This document shows, one piece after another, positions 39,265 through 48,994 of a DNA stretch of 64,000 bases. The translations under genes and the position numbers were made by a program. Within the stretch, counting starts at the first letter, position 1; each line of letters starts with the position of its first letter. Below the pieces are notes generated by a model. The model did not search any database. It saw only the letters and a program-made list of their open reading frames with translations, and was not told the DNA's origin. The DNA is from Arthrobacter sp. cf158 (GTDB lineage: Bacteria; Actinomycetota; Actinomycetes; Actinomycetales; Micrococcaceae): the NCBI RefSeq assembly GCF_900106835.1, contig NZ_FNNR01000003.1, forward strand, positions 382,381-446,380, written 5' to 3'.

Positions 39265-41889
39265 CTACATCCGGTTCTTGGTCTTGGCAGTGGCGGGCGC
39301 AGTCCATGGGTCCTCGGGCCAGGGATGCCTGGGGTAGCGCCCACGCATCTCTGCCCGGACCTGCGCGTAAGGGCCGGACCAGAACGAGGTGAGATCGTCC
39401 GTGACAGCCAGCGGCCTTCCGGCAGGAGAGAGCAGGTGGAACAACACTGGCACCCTGCCGTCCACCAGGCGCGGTGTACGGTCCCAGCCAAAGCATTCCT
39501 GGAGCTTGACCGCCACCACCGGCCTGCCGCCGTCGTTATCCTTGCTCCCTTCGGAAACCTCCGGATAGTCAATCCGTACCCGCGAACCGCTGGGTACCTC
39601 CAAGCGCTCAGGAACCAGACTCTCCATACGCGAAGCTTCCGGCCAGGGAAACAGTCGCCGCAGAGGCTCTGTGAGGTTGATCGAACTTACTGGAGTTCCG
39701 CTGGCGATGGCTTCGAGTTCAGGGGCAAGCCACTCATCCAGCCGGGCCAGCAGGCTTGAGTCGCGGACATCGGGCCACGGCCCGCCAAGCTCGCGATGCA
39801 GCAGGGCCAGACGTCTGCGGAGAGTATCCGCGGAGGTCGACCAGCCAATCAGGGAGAAGCCGGCCTTGTGCAGCGCTTCTGCCACAGCTACCCGTCCTGA
39901 CTCGGCCGAAGGCCGGACAGGTGTGGAGGACAAGACGATGGCGCCGAGTCGTCGCTCCAGCCTGCCTGTCACCCGCCCTTGGCCAAACTTTGCCTTCGTC
40001 TCTTCGATGAGGAGCCCGGGTGCGGCTGCTTCTGCCAGCTCCGCGGACAACGGTGCAGCCGCGCGGATGACGGCACCTGTTCCGGCGGCGTCGCGACCCT
40101 GGGCACGGGACACTTCGGACACTGCAAGCCAGTCGTGCCCGGACAGTGGACTTCCGGCGGGGAGTCCGGCGCGTGTTCCTGAGGACAGCAGATAGGTGGT
40201 TGACCCTTCGCCCGGAACGCGTTTGGCTATCCGGTCCGGGAAGGCCAACGCCACCACAAACCCCGGCGCTTCCCTCGCCGTTACCTCCGTGGCGGAGGCC
40301 CTACGCACGACGACGGCCGCCTCCTGCCGCGCGATGGACTCCATCCTTTTGACGTCCTCTGCGAAGCGCCTGCTGTTCGGATCTGATCCTGAGCGGAGCG
40401 CGACGAGCAGCCTGGTGATGTCAGCCCCGGGTGCGCGCTGGTCGCCGGCCACCAAGGCAACCGTTTCGGCAGCTGCGCGCGCGCCCACCACCGCTGAACC
40501 ATCGAGCAAAGCGCGGGCCAGACGGGGATCGGCCGGGACCCGGGCCAGTGTCTTCCCCAAAGCGGTGACACCTCCGGCCCCGGTGACCGCACCCAACTCC
40601 CGGAGCACCTCCATCGCATCCGCCATGGCGCCTGGCGGCGGCGCGTCCGGCAGCAACAGGCCTTGGCCGCCGGGCGCACCCCAGCAGGCAAGAATCAGTG
40701 CCGGTCCCGTCAGGTCTGCAACGGCAATTTCGGGGGTTTGGTGTGCCGGAGCTGCGGCGAAAGCCTGTTGGTCATAGCAGCGAATCACCGTACCGGGCCC
40801 TTGCCGTGCAGCGCGGCCGGCCCGCTGGTCCGCCGATGCCCTGGAGCAGGACACCGTGACCAGGCCGGACATAGCCCGGCCGGCGTCCCGGCGCGGCTCC
40901 CGGGACAGACCGGAGTCGATGACCAACCGAACGCCCGGAACCGTAAGGGACGATTCCGCCAATGATGTGGAGACGATGATCCGGGGAGGGCCGCCGGGCT
41001 CACGCCCTGAGACCGCCCGATCCTGTGCATCCGGTCCTGTCTGGCCGTGCAATTCCAGCACCTCAATCCCTGGGGACAGCTGTACGCGAAGACGGGTGGC
41101 GACGTCGGACACTTCCCTCGCTCCCGGAAGGAACACCAAGGCGTCCACCTCCGGGTTGGTTGCCAGGCCAGCCAGATACGAGGCCGCGGCGATGCCGGCC
41201 ACGTGATCCAGGAAGCTGCGGGCCACACCCCGCTGGTCCAGGCGGTGCTCCTTGGCCGGCGTCCATTCGACCTTCAAAGCGTGCAGTGCGGACGGGCAAT
41301 CAACCACGGGTGCCGGCGCGGCGCCGTCGGGCCCTGCCTGCCCAAGCAGCCCGGCGAAACGGGCAGCGTCGAGGGTTGCCGACATCGCGACCAACGTCAG
41401 GTCGCCGCGGAGCTCCCTCACTTCCGCGAGCATGCCGAGCAAGAGGTCCGTTTCCAGGCCACGCTCGTGGACTTCGTCAAGGACTACCGCGTGTACGTTC
41501 TCAAGGCCGGGGTCCGAGAGTAGCCGTCGGAGCAGAATTCCGGGGGTGACGAACTCTACGACGGTGTCCCGGCTGACCTTGCTTTCCCCGCGGACCGTGT
41601 AGCCAACCTTGCCTCCCAGGCGCGTGCCGTCCAACGACGCCAGGCGGCGGGCGGCGGACCTGGCGGCGACGCGCCGGGGTTGGGTGACCACCACGCGGGG
41701 TTGGTCCGGGTACCGTTCAGACACAAGATTGGCCAGCAGTGGCGGTACCAGAGTGGTCTTGCCCGTACCGGGCGGGGCCTGCACCACCGCCGTACCGCCG
41801 TCGCCTTGGTTTTTCAGGACGGCGGCCAGGTTCTCGAGGGAACCAGCAAAGACCAGCCCGTTGCCAATGGTTTCCAGTCTGAAAGTCAC
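39265..41889 (-). CDS. hrpB: ATP-dependent helicase HrpB-like
   Basis: The protein is about 874 residues from the GTG at 41889 (VTFRLETIGNG). It is a DEAH-type helicase: motif I VQAPPGTGKTTLVPPLL, motif II VVLDEVHERGLETD, motif III AMSATLD, motif VI QRAGRAARQGPG. After the helicase core come the HA2-like region and the HrpB C-terminal domain (PRLVDGRVPVLFHLLSPAGRPLAVTDDLTSFW, GRYPRHPWPEDP). HrpB proteins are widespread in bacteria with an unclear RNA-related role. The end meets the amidohydrolase gene 10 bases away. Confidence 0.92.
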   Translation of the reverse strand: MTFRLETIGNGLVFAGSLENLAAVLKNQGDGGTAVVQAPPGTGKTTLVPPLLANLVSERYPDQPRVVVTQPRRVAARSAARRLASLDGTRLGGKVGYTVRGESKVSRDTVVEFVTPGILLRRLLSDPGLENVHAVVLDEVHERGLETDLLLGMLAEVRELRGDLTLVAMSATLDAARFAGLLGQAGPDGAAPAPVVDCPSALHALKVEWTPAKEHRLDQRGVARSFLDHVAGIAAASYLAGLATNPEVDALVFLPGAREVSDVATRLRVQLSPGIEVLELHGQTGPDAQDRAVSGREPGGPPRIIVSTSLAESSLTVPGVRLVIDSGLSREPRRDAGRAMSGLVTVSCSRASADQRAGRAARQGPGTVIRCYDQQAFAAAPAHQTPEIAVADLTGPALILACWGAPGGQGLLLPDAPPPGAMADAMEVLRELGAVTGAGGVTALGKTLARVPADPRLARALLDGSAVVGARAAAETVALVAGDQRAPGADITRLLVALRSGSDPNSRRFAEDVKRMESIARQEAAVVVRRASATEVTAREAPGFVVALAFPDRIAKRVPGEGSTTYLLSSGTRAGLPAGSPLSGHDWLAVSEVSRAQGRDAAGTGAVIRAAAPLSAELAEAAAPGLLIEETKAKFGQGRVTGRLERRLGAIVLSSTPVRPSAESGRVAVAEALHKAGFSLIGWSTSADTLRRRLALLHRELGGPWPDVRDSSLLARLDEWLAPELEAIASGTPVSSINLTEPLRRLFPWPEASRMESLVPERLEVPSGSRVRIDYPEVSEGSKDNDGGRPVVAVKLQECFGWDRTPRLVDGRVPVLFHLLSPAGRPLAVTDDLTSFWSGPYAQVRAEMRGRYPRHPWPEDPWTAPATAKTKNRM

Positions 41890-41923
41890 CAGTCCATTGT
41901 CCCTGCCGGGGGGACAAGACAAA

Positions 41924-41953
41924 GGCCACGCCCCCTTGGACGGGAGCGTGGCC
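41924..41953 (-). terminator. Terminator of the alcohol dehydrogenase gene
   Basis: An 8-bp stem (GGCCACGC at 41924-41931, GCGTGGCC at 41946-41953) with a 14-base loop is followed on the minus strand by TTTGTCTTGT. It lies 20 bases after the adh stop. Confidence 0.65.
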
Positions 41954-41972
41954 GTATCGGTGGTGCCCTGGC

Positions 41973-43016
41973 CTAGCTGATGGTGGACGCGTCGATGACG
42001 AAGCGGTACCGGACGTCAGAGGCGAGAACGCGCTCATAAGCGTCGTTGATCTTGCTGGCCGGAATAACTTCGATTTCGGCGCCCAGGCCGTGCTCGGCGC
42101 AGAAATTCAGCATTTCCTGGGTTTCGCGGATCCCACCAATCGCCGAGCCCGCAAAACGGCGGCGGCCCGTGATGAGCGAGAACACATTGACGGGCAGGGG
42201 CTCAGCCGGCGCTCCAACGTTGACCAGCGTGCCGTCGAGTGTCAGCAACTGCAGGTAGGCGCTGATGTCGATGGAGGCACTGACGGTGTTGACGATGAGG
42301 TCAAAGGTGCCCGCGAGTTGTTCGAAGGTGGACGGATCGCTGGTGGCGAAGTAGTGGTCGGCCCCGAGCTTGAGGCCGTCTTCCATCTTCTTCAGCGACT
42401 GCGAAAGGACGGTCACCTCGGCACCCATGGCGTGGGCTATCTTCACGGCCATGTGGCCCAGTCCGCCGAGACCGACGACAGCAACCTTCTTGCCCGGACC
42501 GGCACCCCAGTGGTGCAGCGGAGAGTAGGTGGTGATGCCGGCGCACAGGAGCGGGGCAGCGACGTCGAGGTCCAAACCCTCCGGAATGGTGACCACGAAG
42601 TCTTCGTTCACCACAACGTTGCTGGAGTAACCGCCCTGGGTGATGGTCCCATCGCGGTCAACTGAACCGTAGGTACCAACGTTGCCCTTAAGGCAGTACT
42701 GTTCTTCTCCCGCCAGGCAGTTCCTGCACTCTTTACAGGAGTTGACCATGCAGCCCACTCCGACGCGGTCGCCCACCTTGTGCTTGGTGACATCAGCGCC
42801 AATGGCGGTGACAATGCCGGCGATCTCGTGTCCCGGGGCCAGGGGGTACTGCTGCGGGCCCCAGTCGCCGCGAACCGTGTGGATGTCCGAGTGGCAGATG
42901 CCCGCAAACTTGATGTCGATCTGGACATCGTTGGGGCCAACTTCGCGGCGTTCGATGGTGGTCAGGGTCAGCTCGCCCGTGGCCGAGGGGGCAGCGTAAG
43001 CGTTAGCGGTAGGCAT
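41973..43016 (-). CDS. Zinc-dependent NAD(P) alcohol dehydrogenase
   Basis: The 347-residue protein is a medium-chain dehydrogenase. Catalytic zinc ligands are the Cys in GICHSDIHT and GHEIAG; structural zinc is held by [15 protein letters not shown]. The cofactor motif is [15 protein letters not shown]. The sequence resembles the AdhA/YahK (cinnamyl-alcohol-like, NADPH-preferring) group. It starts at ATG 43016 after AGGAG. A MmyB-type regulator is divergent, a pairing seen often in Actinobacteria, where aldehydes or alcohols control expression. Confidence 0.92.
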   Translation of the reverse strand: MPTANAYAAPSATGELTLTTIERREVGPNDVQIDIKFAGICHSDIHTVRGDWGPQQYPLAPGHEIAGIVTAIGADVTKHKVGDRVGVGCMVNSCKECRNCLAGEEQYCLKGNVGTYGSVDRDGTITQGGYSSNVVVNEDFVVTIPEGLDLDVAAPLLCAGITTYSPLHHWGAGPGKKVAVVGLGGLGHMAVKIAHAMGAEVTVLSQSLKKMEDGLKLGADHYFATSDPSTFEQLAGTFDLIVNTVSASIDISAYLQLLTLDGTLVNVGAPAEPLPVNVFSLITGRRRFAGSAIGGIRETQEMLNFCAEHGLGAEIEVIPASKINDAYERVLASDVRYRFVIDASTIS

Positions 43017-43077
43017 GTTTCTCCTGCGTTCATAACCGGTTGGGATGTTTCCATCTAACCCTGTTTCACACCGTGGG

Positions 43078-43117
43078 AGGGAGTCACTGCTGTGAGGGGT
43101 ACTGGCAGGGACTCCCT
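43078..43117. promoter_or_regulatory. Inverted repeat between adh and the MmyB-type regulator
   Basis: AGGGAGTC (43078-43085) and GACTCCCT (43110-43117) form a perfect 8-bp inverted repeat with 24 bases between, in the 131-base divergent region. It is a candidate site for the neighbouring regulator. Confidence 0.35.
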
Positions 43118-43147
43118 TGGCAACCGAAAAGCCCTACGGTTGGAACC

Positions 43148-44071
43148 ATGGACAACCGGACCGAGACGCGCGATTTCCTCTCCACGCGAAGGGCGAAAAT
43201 CACGCCTGAGCAAGCGGGGTTGGCGGCGTACGGCGGCAACCGCCGTGTGCCGGGCCTCCGACGCGGCGAAGTAGCCATGCTTGCGGGAATGAGTGTGGAG
43301 TATTACACCCGCCTTGAGCGGGGAAACCTCTCCGGCGCCTCCGAAAGCGTGTTGGAGTCCCTGGCCAACGCCCTGCAACTCGACGACGCCGAACGGGCCC
43401 ACTTGTATGACCTTGCCCGCGCTGCAAGCGAAGGTGGCAGGCCTCGGCGGCGCCCGGCACGGAAGCAAACCATCCGCCCTGGCGTACAACTCACCCTGGA
43501 CGCCATCACCAATTCACCAGCGATCGTGCGCAATGGTCGTTTGGACATCCTTGCGAGCAATGCCTTGGGCCGGGCACTCTACTCCGACATTTACTCAACC
43601 CGCGGGACTAATTCTTCGGAGCCTCCCAACCTTGCCCGCTACCTCTTCTTCGACGAACGCAGCCATGCCTTCTACCCGGACTGGGAACGCGCTGCGAATG
43701 ACACCGTGGCCATTATGCGCACCGAAGCCGGCAAGGATCCGTACGACCGTGGTTTGACCGATCTGGTAGGCGAACTGTCCACTCGGAGCGAGGAATTCCG
43801 GGTGAGGTGGGCGGCCCACAACGTCCGCCAGCATTACACGGGGCAGAAGTACTTCAGACACCCAATTGTTGGTGATCTGCACATGCTCTATGAGGCAATG
43901 GAGTTCTCGGCCGATTCCGGCCTCACGTTGACTGTCTACAACGGGGAACCCAACACCCCAACAGCGGATGCTTTCCGCTTGCTGGCCAGTTGGGCGGCGA
44001 CGATGCCGGATCCGGATCACGTGGCCGGTGAAGCACAGCCCATCATTCACAAGCATGAGTCCAGCACGTAG
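43148..44071 (+). CDS. XRE family regulator with MmyB-like ligand domain
   Basis: The 307-residue protein starts with an XRE helix-turn-helix (LRRGEVAMLAGMSVEYYTRLERGNLSGASESVLESLANALQLDDAER) followed by the PAS-like MmyB domain (NSPAIVRNGRLDILASNALGRALY, DWERAANDTVAIMRTEAGKDPYD, HPIVGDLHMLYEAMEF). In MmyB this domain binds a fatty-acid-like ligand. It is divergent from the alcohol dehydrogenase gene, which is its likely target. No Shine-Dalgarno is seen before the ATG at 43148. Confidence 0.9.
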   Translation: MDNRTETRDFLSTRRAKITPEQAGLAAYGGNRRVPGLRRGEVAMLAGMSVEYYTRLERGNLSGASESVLESLANALQLDDAERAHLYDLARAASEGGRPRRRPARKQTIRPGVQLTLDAITNSPAIVRNGRLDILASNALGRALYSDIYSTRGTNSSEPPNLARYLFFDERSHAFYPDWERAANDTVAIMRTEAGKDPYDRGLTDLVGELSTRSEEFRVRWAAHNVRQHYTGQKYFRHPIVGDLHMLYEAMEFSADSGLTLTVYNGEPNTPTADAFRLLASWAATMPDPDHVAGEAQPIIHKHESST

Positions 44072-44183
44072 TCTCGCCTGAACGAACCTGATCGTTTCGC
44101 GCTGCTCCATTGACGGGGTGTTAGCTGCGCAGGAATACTGGGGGAAGCGCTTTCCAGCCTCTTATCGACGCGGAGACAACGAC

Positions 44184-45863
44184 GTGAATTCCCAGCACGA
44201 CCTCAGCTATGACTTCTCACCGTGGACATTTTGGGGCGCCGCGCCCGAATCCGACCGTGAAGCCCAGCACGAGTACCAAAAACGTTTGGCTGAGCGGGAT
44301 GGGGTCAGCGTGGGCGAACGGGCTTTCCTCTCCCCTTTGGCCTGTATCTCACCAGACACGCTCTCGATAGGCGCGGATTCCTTCATTGCCGCGCATGCCT
44401 ACGTCACGGGCACCATCGACATCGGGGACGACTGCACTGTCAATGCCTTCAGCGTGGTCCGTGGCACCGTCACCATGGGCGACGGGGTACGGATTGGAGC
44501 CCACACCTCCATCCTGGGCTTCAACCACTCGATGGACCCGGCGGAACCCGTGTTCAAGCAGCCACTCACCAGCAAAGGCATCACAGTTGGCGACGACGTC
44601 TGGATAGGTTCCAACGTAGTTGTCCTTGATGGCGTCACTGTAGGCTCGCACGCCGTCCTGGCGGCCGGCGCTGTGGTCACCAAGGATGTTCCGGACTGGT
44701 CCGTTGTTGGCGGCAATCCTGCGCGCCGGATCCGGGACAGGCGGGATGGGTCCGCCGCAGCGGCGGCGGGCCACAAAACCGGGCCCGACGGCGGGTTGCG
44801 GGCTGCGCTGGCGACCTTCGCCGATGCAGCCCGCGCCGACGCTCCGGGGATCCTCGCACGGAGTTGGATGCCCGGCGACGGTGGCCGCTACGTAGATCGG
44901 CCCGGCGTAAAACCGACAGTCAGGGCGCACTGCGATGCGATTGAAGTGTCAGACCTCCTCCTGGGCTCTGTTCCTCCCCAGCTGTCCTCCGACCAGCACA
45001 GGCTGCGGCTGGAAGCCCTTCAAGATCCAGCAACGGGATTGGTGCCGGAGTTGGACGGTCCCGGCGCACTGGCCGGGCTCAGGTTCGGGGTTGGCGCGGC
45101 CACCTATCACGTACTCTCTGTTGGCTATGCCCTCGATCTCCTGGGCAGCCGATTCCAGCATCCGATCCACGCCGTGGCCACGATGGGCCCGGCAGGGGTG
45201 GTGGACTCGCTAAAGTCCCTCCCTTGGCGAAAGGAACCGTGGGAATCCGGCGCCTGGGTTGACGCCTGGGGTACGGCTGCGTACTGGAACCTTGCACGGG
45301 AGCACACCGGCTCCCCCGGTTCCCTGGAGGCGTTGTTCGGATGGCTGCTGACACAGGTGAATCCCGCAGCGGGTACCTGGGGAGCGCCGAACGATGACAC
45401 CCGCCTCAAGGTAGTCAACGGGTACTACCGGCTCACTCGCGGCACGTTTGCGCAGTTCGGTTTGCCGCTGCCACACGTTGAACGGTTGGTAGACACGGTG
45501 TTGGAGCACTCTGCCGATGCGCGCTACTTCGGTCCGGACAGGCAGAACGCTTGCAACGTATTGGACGTAGTGCACCCCCTGTGGCTTGCGTCCAAGCAAA
45601 CCGTCCACCGCAGGCACGATATGAACGCGTGGGCCTTGACGCAGCTCACGCAGGCACTTGGCCGATGGCGCGCCGGCGAAGGCATGGGCTTCAGCGCAGC
45701 ACCGGAGAGTGGGTCGCAGCACGTCCCCTCGCTGCAGGGTACGGAGATGTGGTTGGCCATCATCTGGTACCTCGCGGACCTCCTTGGCTGCGCTGAGGCC
45801 TTGGGTTACCGCCCGCGCGGCGTGCATCGGCCCGAACCCGCGTTCCAGCTGCCGACGCTATAG
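44184..45863 (+). CDS. Hexapeptide acyltransferase fused to an unrecognised C-terminal domain
   Basis: The protein is about 559 residues from GTG 44184 (GGAGA lies 8 bases upstream); a GTG at 44118 would add 22 residues. Residues ~50-190 are a left-handed beta-helix acyltransferase of the maltose/galactoside O-acetyltransferase type: repeats such as IGADSFIAAHAYVTG and IGDDCTVNAFSVV, the catalytic His in GFNHSMDP, and VGDDVWIGSNVVVLDGVTVGSHAVLAAGAVVTKDVP. The remaining ~360 residues are helical, Trp-rich and unknown to me (AWVDAWGTAAYWNLAREH, HDMNAWALTQLTQAL). They resemble an alpha/alpha toroid. The fusion suggests acylation coupled to carbohydrate processing, which is inference. Confidence 0.78.
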   Translation: MNSQHDLSYDFSPWTFWGAAPESDREAQHEYQKRLAERDGVSVGERAFLSPLACISPDTLSIGADSFIAAHAYVTGTIDIGDDCTVNAFSVVRGTVTMGDGVRIGAHTSILGFNHSMDPAEPVFKQPLTSKGITVGDDVWIGSNVVVLDGVTVGSHAVLAAGAVVTKDVPDWSVVGGNPARRIRDRRDGSAAAAAGHKTGPDGGLRAALATFADAARADAPGILARSWMPGDGGRYVDRPGVKPTVRAHCDAIEVSDLLLGSVPPQLSSDQHRLRLEALQDPATGLVPELDGPGALAGLRFGVGAATYHVLSVGYALDLLGSRFQHPIHAVATMGPAGVVDSLKSLPWRKEPWESGAWVDAWGTAAYWNLAREHTGSPGSLEALFGWLLTQVNPAAGTWGAPNDDTRLKVVNGYYRLTRGTFAQFGLPLPHVERLVDTVLEHSADARYFGPDRQNACNVLDVVHPLWLASKQTVHRRHDMNAWALTQLTQALGRWRAGEGMGFSAAPESGSQHVPSLQGTEMWLAIIWYLADLLGCAEALGYRPRGVHRPEPAFQLPTL

Positions 45864-45908
45864 CTCGCGGCCCGGGGAGCGCCGCGAAAGACTGCCCCGG
45901 CCTGGCGA

Positions 45909-47162
45909 CTACTGGCCCGGCAACTCAGAGATCTTCCGCTCCAGCGCAGTGCGTTCGGCGGCATTGGAGCACAGGCGGAGTGCCTCAAGGAGCGCGCCCT
46001 TCGCCTCCCTGACCCGGCCAAGCCTGGTGAGCAACTCGCCGCGCACAGTGGGAAGCAGGTGCGAGCCGTTGAGCACTCCGCTGTCCGCCAAGGAATCCAC
46101 CATGGCCAGCCCGGCGGAGGGTCCCGAAGCCATGGCCACCGCAACTGCACGGTTGAGTTCAACAACCGGCGAAGGTGTCAATTGGCCGAGCGCTTCGTAG
46201 AGGATGACTATTCGCTGCCAATCCGTCTCCGCTGCGGAGCGTGCCATGGCATGGCATTCAGCAATGGATGCCTGCAGTCCATAGGCGCCGAGGCCACGGC
46301 CCGCACCAACCGCCGTCTTCAGCGCCGCCCTGCCCCGCCGAACGGCGGACTGGTCCCACCGGCGTCGATCCTGGTCTTCAAGGAGGACAGGGTTACCTGC
46401 AGGGTCGAGTCTTGCGGGGAAGCGGGCTGCCGTTAGTTCCATCAGGGCGAGCAGTCCAAAGACTTCGGGTTCCGGTGCCAACCGGGCCAGAACCCTTGCA
46501 AGCCGGCGCGCTTCGCTGGCCAACTCCGTCCGCATCCACGAGTCGCCTCCGGACGCAAAGGCGCCTTCCGAGAAGATGAGGTAGACCACCTGAAGTACGG
46601 ACCCCAATCGCTCCGGGATGTCAGGCAATTCAGGTGCGACAAAAGGAATGTGGGCCGCAGCGAGCGTCTTTTTGGCACGTGTGATGCGGGCTTGAATGGT
46701 GGGGACAGGCACCAGGAACGCCCTGGCGATCTCTTCAGTGCCCATGCCGCCCACCACCCGCAGCGTCAGGGCCACCCGCGCCTCCCGGGATAGCACCGGA
46801 TGGCAGGCTATGAACATCAACGTGAGGACGTCGTCGTCGATCGCTTCCGGGTTGAACAGTGCATCCACGCCTGGTTCCTCCCCGGAGAGCCCGCTGGCCA
46901 GCAGCGCGTATTTCTCCTCTTGGGCAGCACGGCGCCGGAACATGTCGATCGCCCGTCGCTGGCCCGCAGTCAGGAGCCATCCCACCGGCTCGGCCGGCAA
47001 CCCGTTGACAGACCACGCCACCAGAGCCTCAGCGACGGCTTCCTGCGCCAGGTCCTCGGCCAAGGTGAAATCCCCTGTATAGCGGGCCAGGGCGCCGACG
47101 ATCCGGGCAGACTCACTGCGCCACACGGCGTCGACGGCGGCCCTGGCCGCACTGCTGCTCAT
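45909..47162 (-). CDS. ECF sigma factor of the ECF42 type with long C-terminal extension
   Basis: The 417-residue protein has sigma-2 (RIVGALARYTGDFTLAEDLAQEAVAEALVAW) and sigma-4 (ALTLRVVGGMGTEEIARAFLVPVPTIQARITRAKKTL) followed by an extension of ~220 residues. The extension is TPR-like (YLIFSEGAFASGG, LEALRLCSNAAERTALERKI) and matches the family known as ECF42, which lacks an anti-sigma factor and is controlled by its own extension. The gene follows a YCII/DGPF protein by 33 bases, the usual ECF42 partner. The signal is unknown. Confidence 0.9.
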   Translation of the reverse strand: MSSSAARAAVDAVWRSESARIVGALARYTGDFTLAEDLAQEAVAEALVAWSVNGLPAEPVGWLLTAGQRRAIDMFRRRAAQEEKYALLASGLSGEEPGVDALFNPEAIDDDVLTLMFIACHPVLSREARVALTLRVVGGMGTEEIARAFLVPVPTIQARITRAKKTLAAAHIPFVAPELPDIPERLGSVLQVVYLIFSEGAFASGGDSWMRTELASEARRLARVLARLAPEPEVFGLLALMELTAARFPARLDPAGNPVLLEDQDRRRWDQSAVRRGRAALKTAVGAGRGLGAYGLQASIAECHAMARSAAETDWQRIVILYEALGQLTPSPVVELNRAVAVAMASGPSAGLAMVDSLADSGVLNGSHLLPTVRGELLTRLGRVREAKGALLEALRLCSNAAERTALERKISELPGQ

Positions 47163-47195
47163 GTCAGTTGCAACTCACGTGGTAGCCCGGTCCTC

Positions 47196-47615
47196 CTACA
47201 GTTGGCCTGTCTGCTCCCGCCAAGCGCGTTCCTTCTGGATCCATTCGTTGTCCTGCGGGAACTCGTCGATGCTGGTAACGCGGCGGATTTCGGTCTTGGT
47301 CCCGGCAGTCATAGGCGCCCGACGCGCCCACTCCACAGCTTCCTGTTTGGAAGCAACGTCCAGGATGTAAAAGCCTCCGAAAAGCTCCTTCGTTTCCCCG
47401 TAGGGGCCGTCGGTGACGACGGGTGTTTCGCCGGTGAAGTCAACCACCACGGTTTCCTTGGGATCCTCCAGGCCTTCGGCGGCCAGCAACACCCCCGCAC
47501 GAATCAGTTCATCGTTGAATTTCCCCATGGCTTCGAGGATGTCGTTGAAGTCGATGTTTTGGAACTTCGCATAGGAATCATCATCTGCCCGCATGATCAA
47601 CATGTACTTGGCCAT
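47196..47615 (-). CDS. YCII/DGPF family protein, ECF42 partner
   Basis: The 139-residue protein is a YciI-like dimeric ferredoxin-fold domain. It begins MAKYMLIMRADDDSYAKFQ and has the DGPF-type motif in VTDGPYGETKELFGGFYILD. CAGGAGA precedes the ATG at 47615. Such genes are conserved next to ECF42 sigma factors, and some are direct targets of the sigma. No enzyme activity can be assigned from sequence. No other gene is seen in the 188-base gap up to the desaturase. Confidence 0.9.
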   Translation of the reverse strand: MAKYMLIMRADDDSYAKFQNIDFNDILEAMGKFNDELIRAGVLLAAEGLEDPKETVVVDFTGETPVVTDGPYGETKELFGGFYILDVASKQEAVEWARRAPMTAGTKTEIRRVTSIDEFPQDNEWIQKERAWREQTGQL

Positions 47616-47803
47616 TTCACTCAATCTCCTGTGTCGTGGAAAGCCCCTTTCGACTTTCTCATCCATAGGTCGAACGGGTCGAGGAAAAATCGACAGCCTG
47701 CCCGGATCAATTTCCGGTGGGGCTTTGTGCGCGGCGGGGGCGTAGTCTGAAGAGACGGTGGAAAACGATGTGTTAAGTCCGCCGGTCAGTGGCTCGAGGC
47801 ATC

Positions 47804-48892
47804 ATGGCACCAGAACGTTCGTCCCAGAAATTTGGTCCGGAGCGAGATGCCACCGCCCGGGCGGTCAACTCTTACTCCACGCTCCTGAAGTCCGTGCGCG
47901 ACGCCGGCCTGCTCAAGCGTCGCCGTGGATTCTATATCTCCATCTTCGTCATCCTGATGATCGCCTGGGCCGGAACGTGGAGCGGGTTCCTCCTGCTCCG
48001 CGACACCTGGTTCCAGCTCCTGATCGCGGCCGTCATGGGCGTGGTTCTGACACAGTTCGCTTTCCTTGCCCACGAGGCCGCGCACCGGCAGGTCTTCAAA
48101 TCCAAGGGAATGAATGAGTGGTCCGCGCGGCTCATCGGCACAGGCTTGGTGGGGATCAGTTACTCCATGTGGGCACAGAAGCACACTCGGCATCACAATT
48201 TCCCCAACGTCATTGACAAGGACCCGGACATTCACACCGGCGCCATCGCGTTCCACCCCGAAGCCGCCAGTGGTAGACGGGGTGTCATGGTGCATGTGAC
48301 GCACAAGCAAGGCTGGTTGTTGTTCCCCCTGCTGTTTTTCCTCGGGGTGAGCCTTCACCTTGATTCCTTGAAGTACCTGCTGCACCAACGGAAAGTGGAA
48401 CACCGGTGGGTGGAGATCCCCGTCATCATGCTGCGCTTGCTGATTGTGCCGGTCCTGGTGTTCTCGCTGCTGCCGCTGGGGATGGCTTTCGCATTCCTGG
48501 GGGTACAGCTGGGTGTCTTCGGCTTCTACATGGGCGCGTCCTTTGCGCCGAACCATAAAGGCATGCCCATCCTGCCGACATCCACCAGAACCGATTTTCT
48601 GAACCGCCAGGTCCTCACTGCCAGGAACATCACCGGCGGCCGTTTCATGGACGCCCTGATGGGAGGACTGAACCGCCAGATAGAACACCACCTCTTCCCG
48701 GACATGCCGCGGCCCTATCTCCACCGCGCTTCCGGAATCGTCAAGGCCTGCTGCGACGAGCTGGGAATTCCGTATACCCAAACCAGCTTGATGTCCTCCT
48801 ACGCAATCGTGGTCAAGTACTTGGACGACGTGGGCCTGTTCGCCGGCGAGCCTTTTGAATGCCCCGTCGTGGACCAGTTCAGGCCTCACTGA
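47804..48892 (+). CDS. Membrane fatty acid desaturase
   Basis: The protein is about 362 residues and has the three His boxes of membrane di-iron desaturases: HEAAHR, HTRHHNFPN and QIEHHLFPD, the last typical of front-end or delta-type acyl-lipid desaturases. Four or more helices lie in pairs (ISIFVILMIAWAGTW, LLIAAVMGVVLTQFAFLA, LFPLLFFLGVSL, LPLGMAFAFLGVQLGVFGFYMG). No cytochrome b5 domain is fused. It probably adjusts membrane fluidity. The ATG at 47804 follows CGAGGC; a GTG at 47789 is possible. It ends at a strong hairpin. Confidence 0.93.
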   Translation: MAPERSSQKFGPERDATARAVNSYSTLLKSVRDAGLLKRRRGFYISIFVILMIAWAGTWSGFLLLRDTWFQLLIAAVMGVVLTQFAFLAHEAAHRQVFKSKGMNEWSARLIGTGLVGISYSMWAQKHTRHHNFPNVIDKDPDIHTGAIAFHPEAASGRRGVMVHVTHKQGWLLFPLLFFLGVSLHLDSLKYLLHQRKVEHRWVEIPVIMLRLLIVPVLVFSLLPLGMAFAFLGVQLGVFGFYMGASFAPNHKGMPILPTSTRTDFLNRQVLTARNITGGRFMDALMGGLNRQIEHHLFPDMPRPYLHRASGIVKACCDELGIPYTQTSLMSSYAIVVKYLDDVGLFAGEPFECPVVDQFRPH

Positions 48893-48929
48893 CGCCTGGA
48901 AGACGCCCGCAAACCCACGGCACCAAGAG

Positions 48930-48960
48930 AAATCCCCCGGGACTGATGCCCGGGGGATTT
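48930..48960. terminator. Bidirectional terminator after the desaturase gene
   Basis: A perfect 12-bp stem (AAATCCCCCGGG at 48930-48941, CCCGGGGGATTT at 48949-48960) with a 7-base loop lies between the convergent desaturase and secreted-repeat genes. A-rich and T-rich ends on both sides allow termination in either direction. Confidence 0.85.
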
Positions 48961-48994
48961 TCTGTCAGACGGCTCTCGGCCTCAACGGATCAGC

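Noticed and set aside
47616..47803. Possible small gene between the YCII and desaturase genes
   Set aside because: No frame with a ribosome site or recognisable product; probably holds the two divergent promoters.
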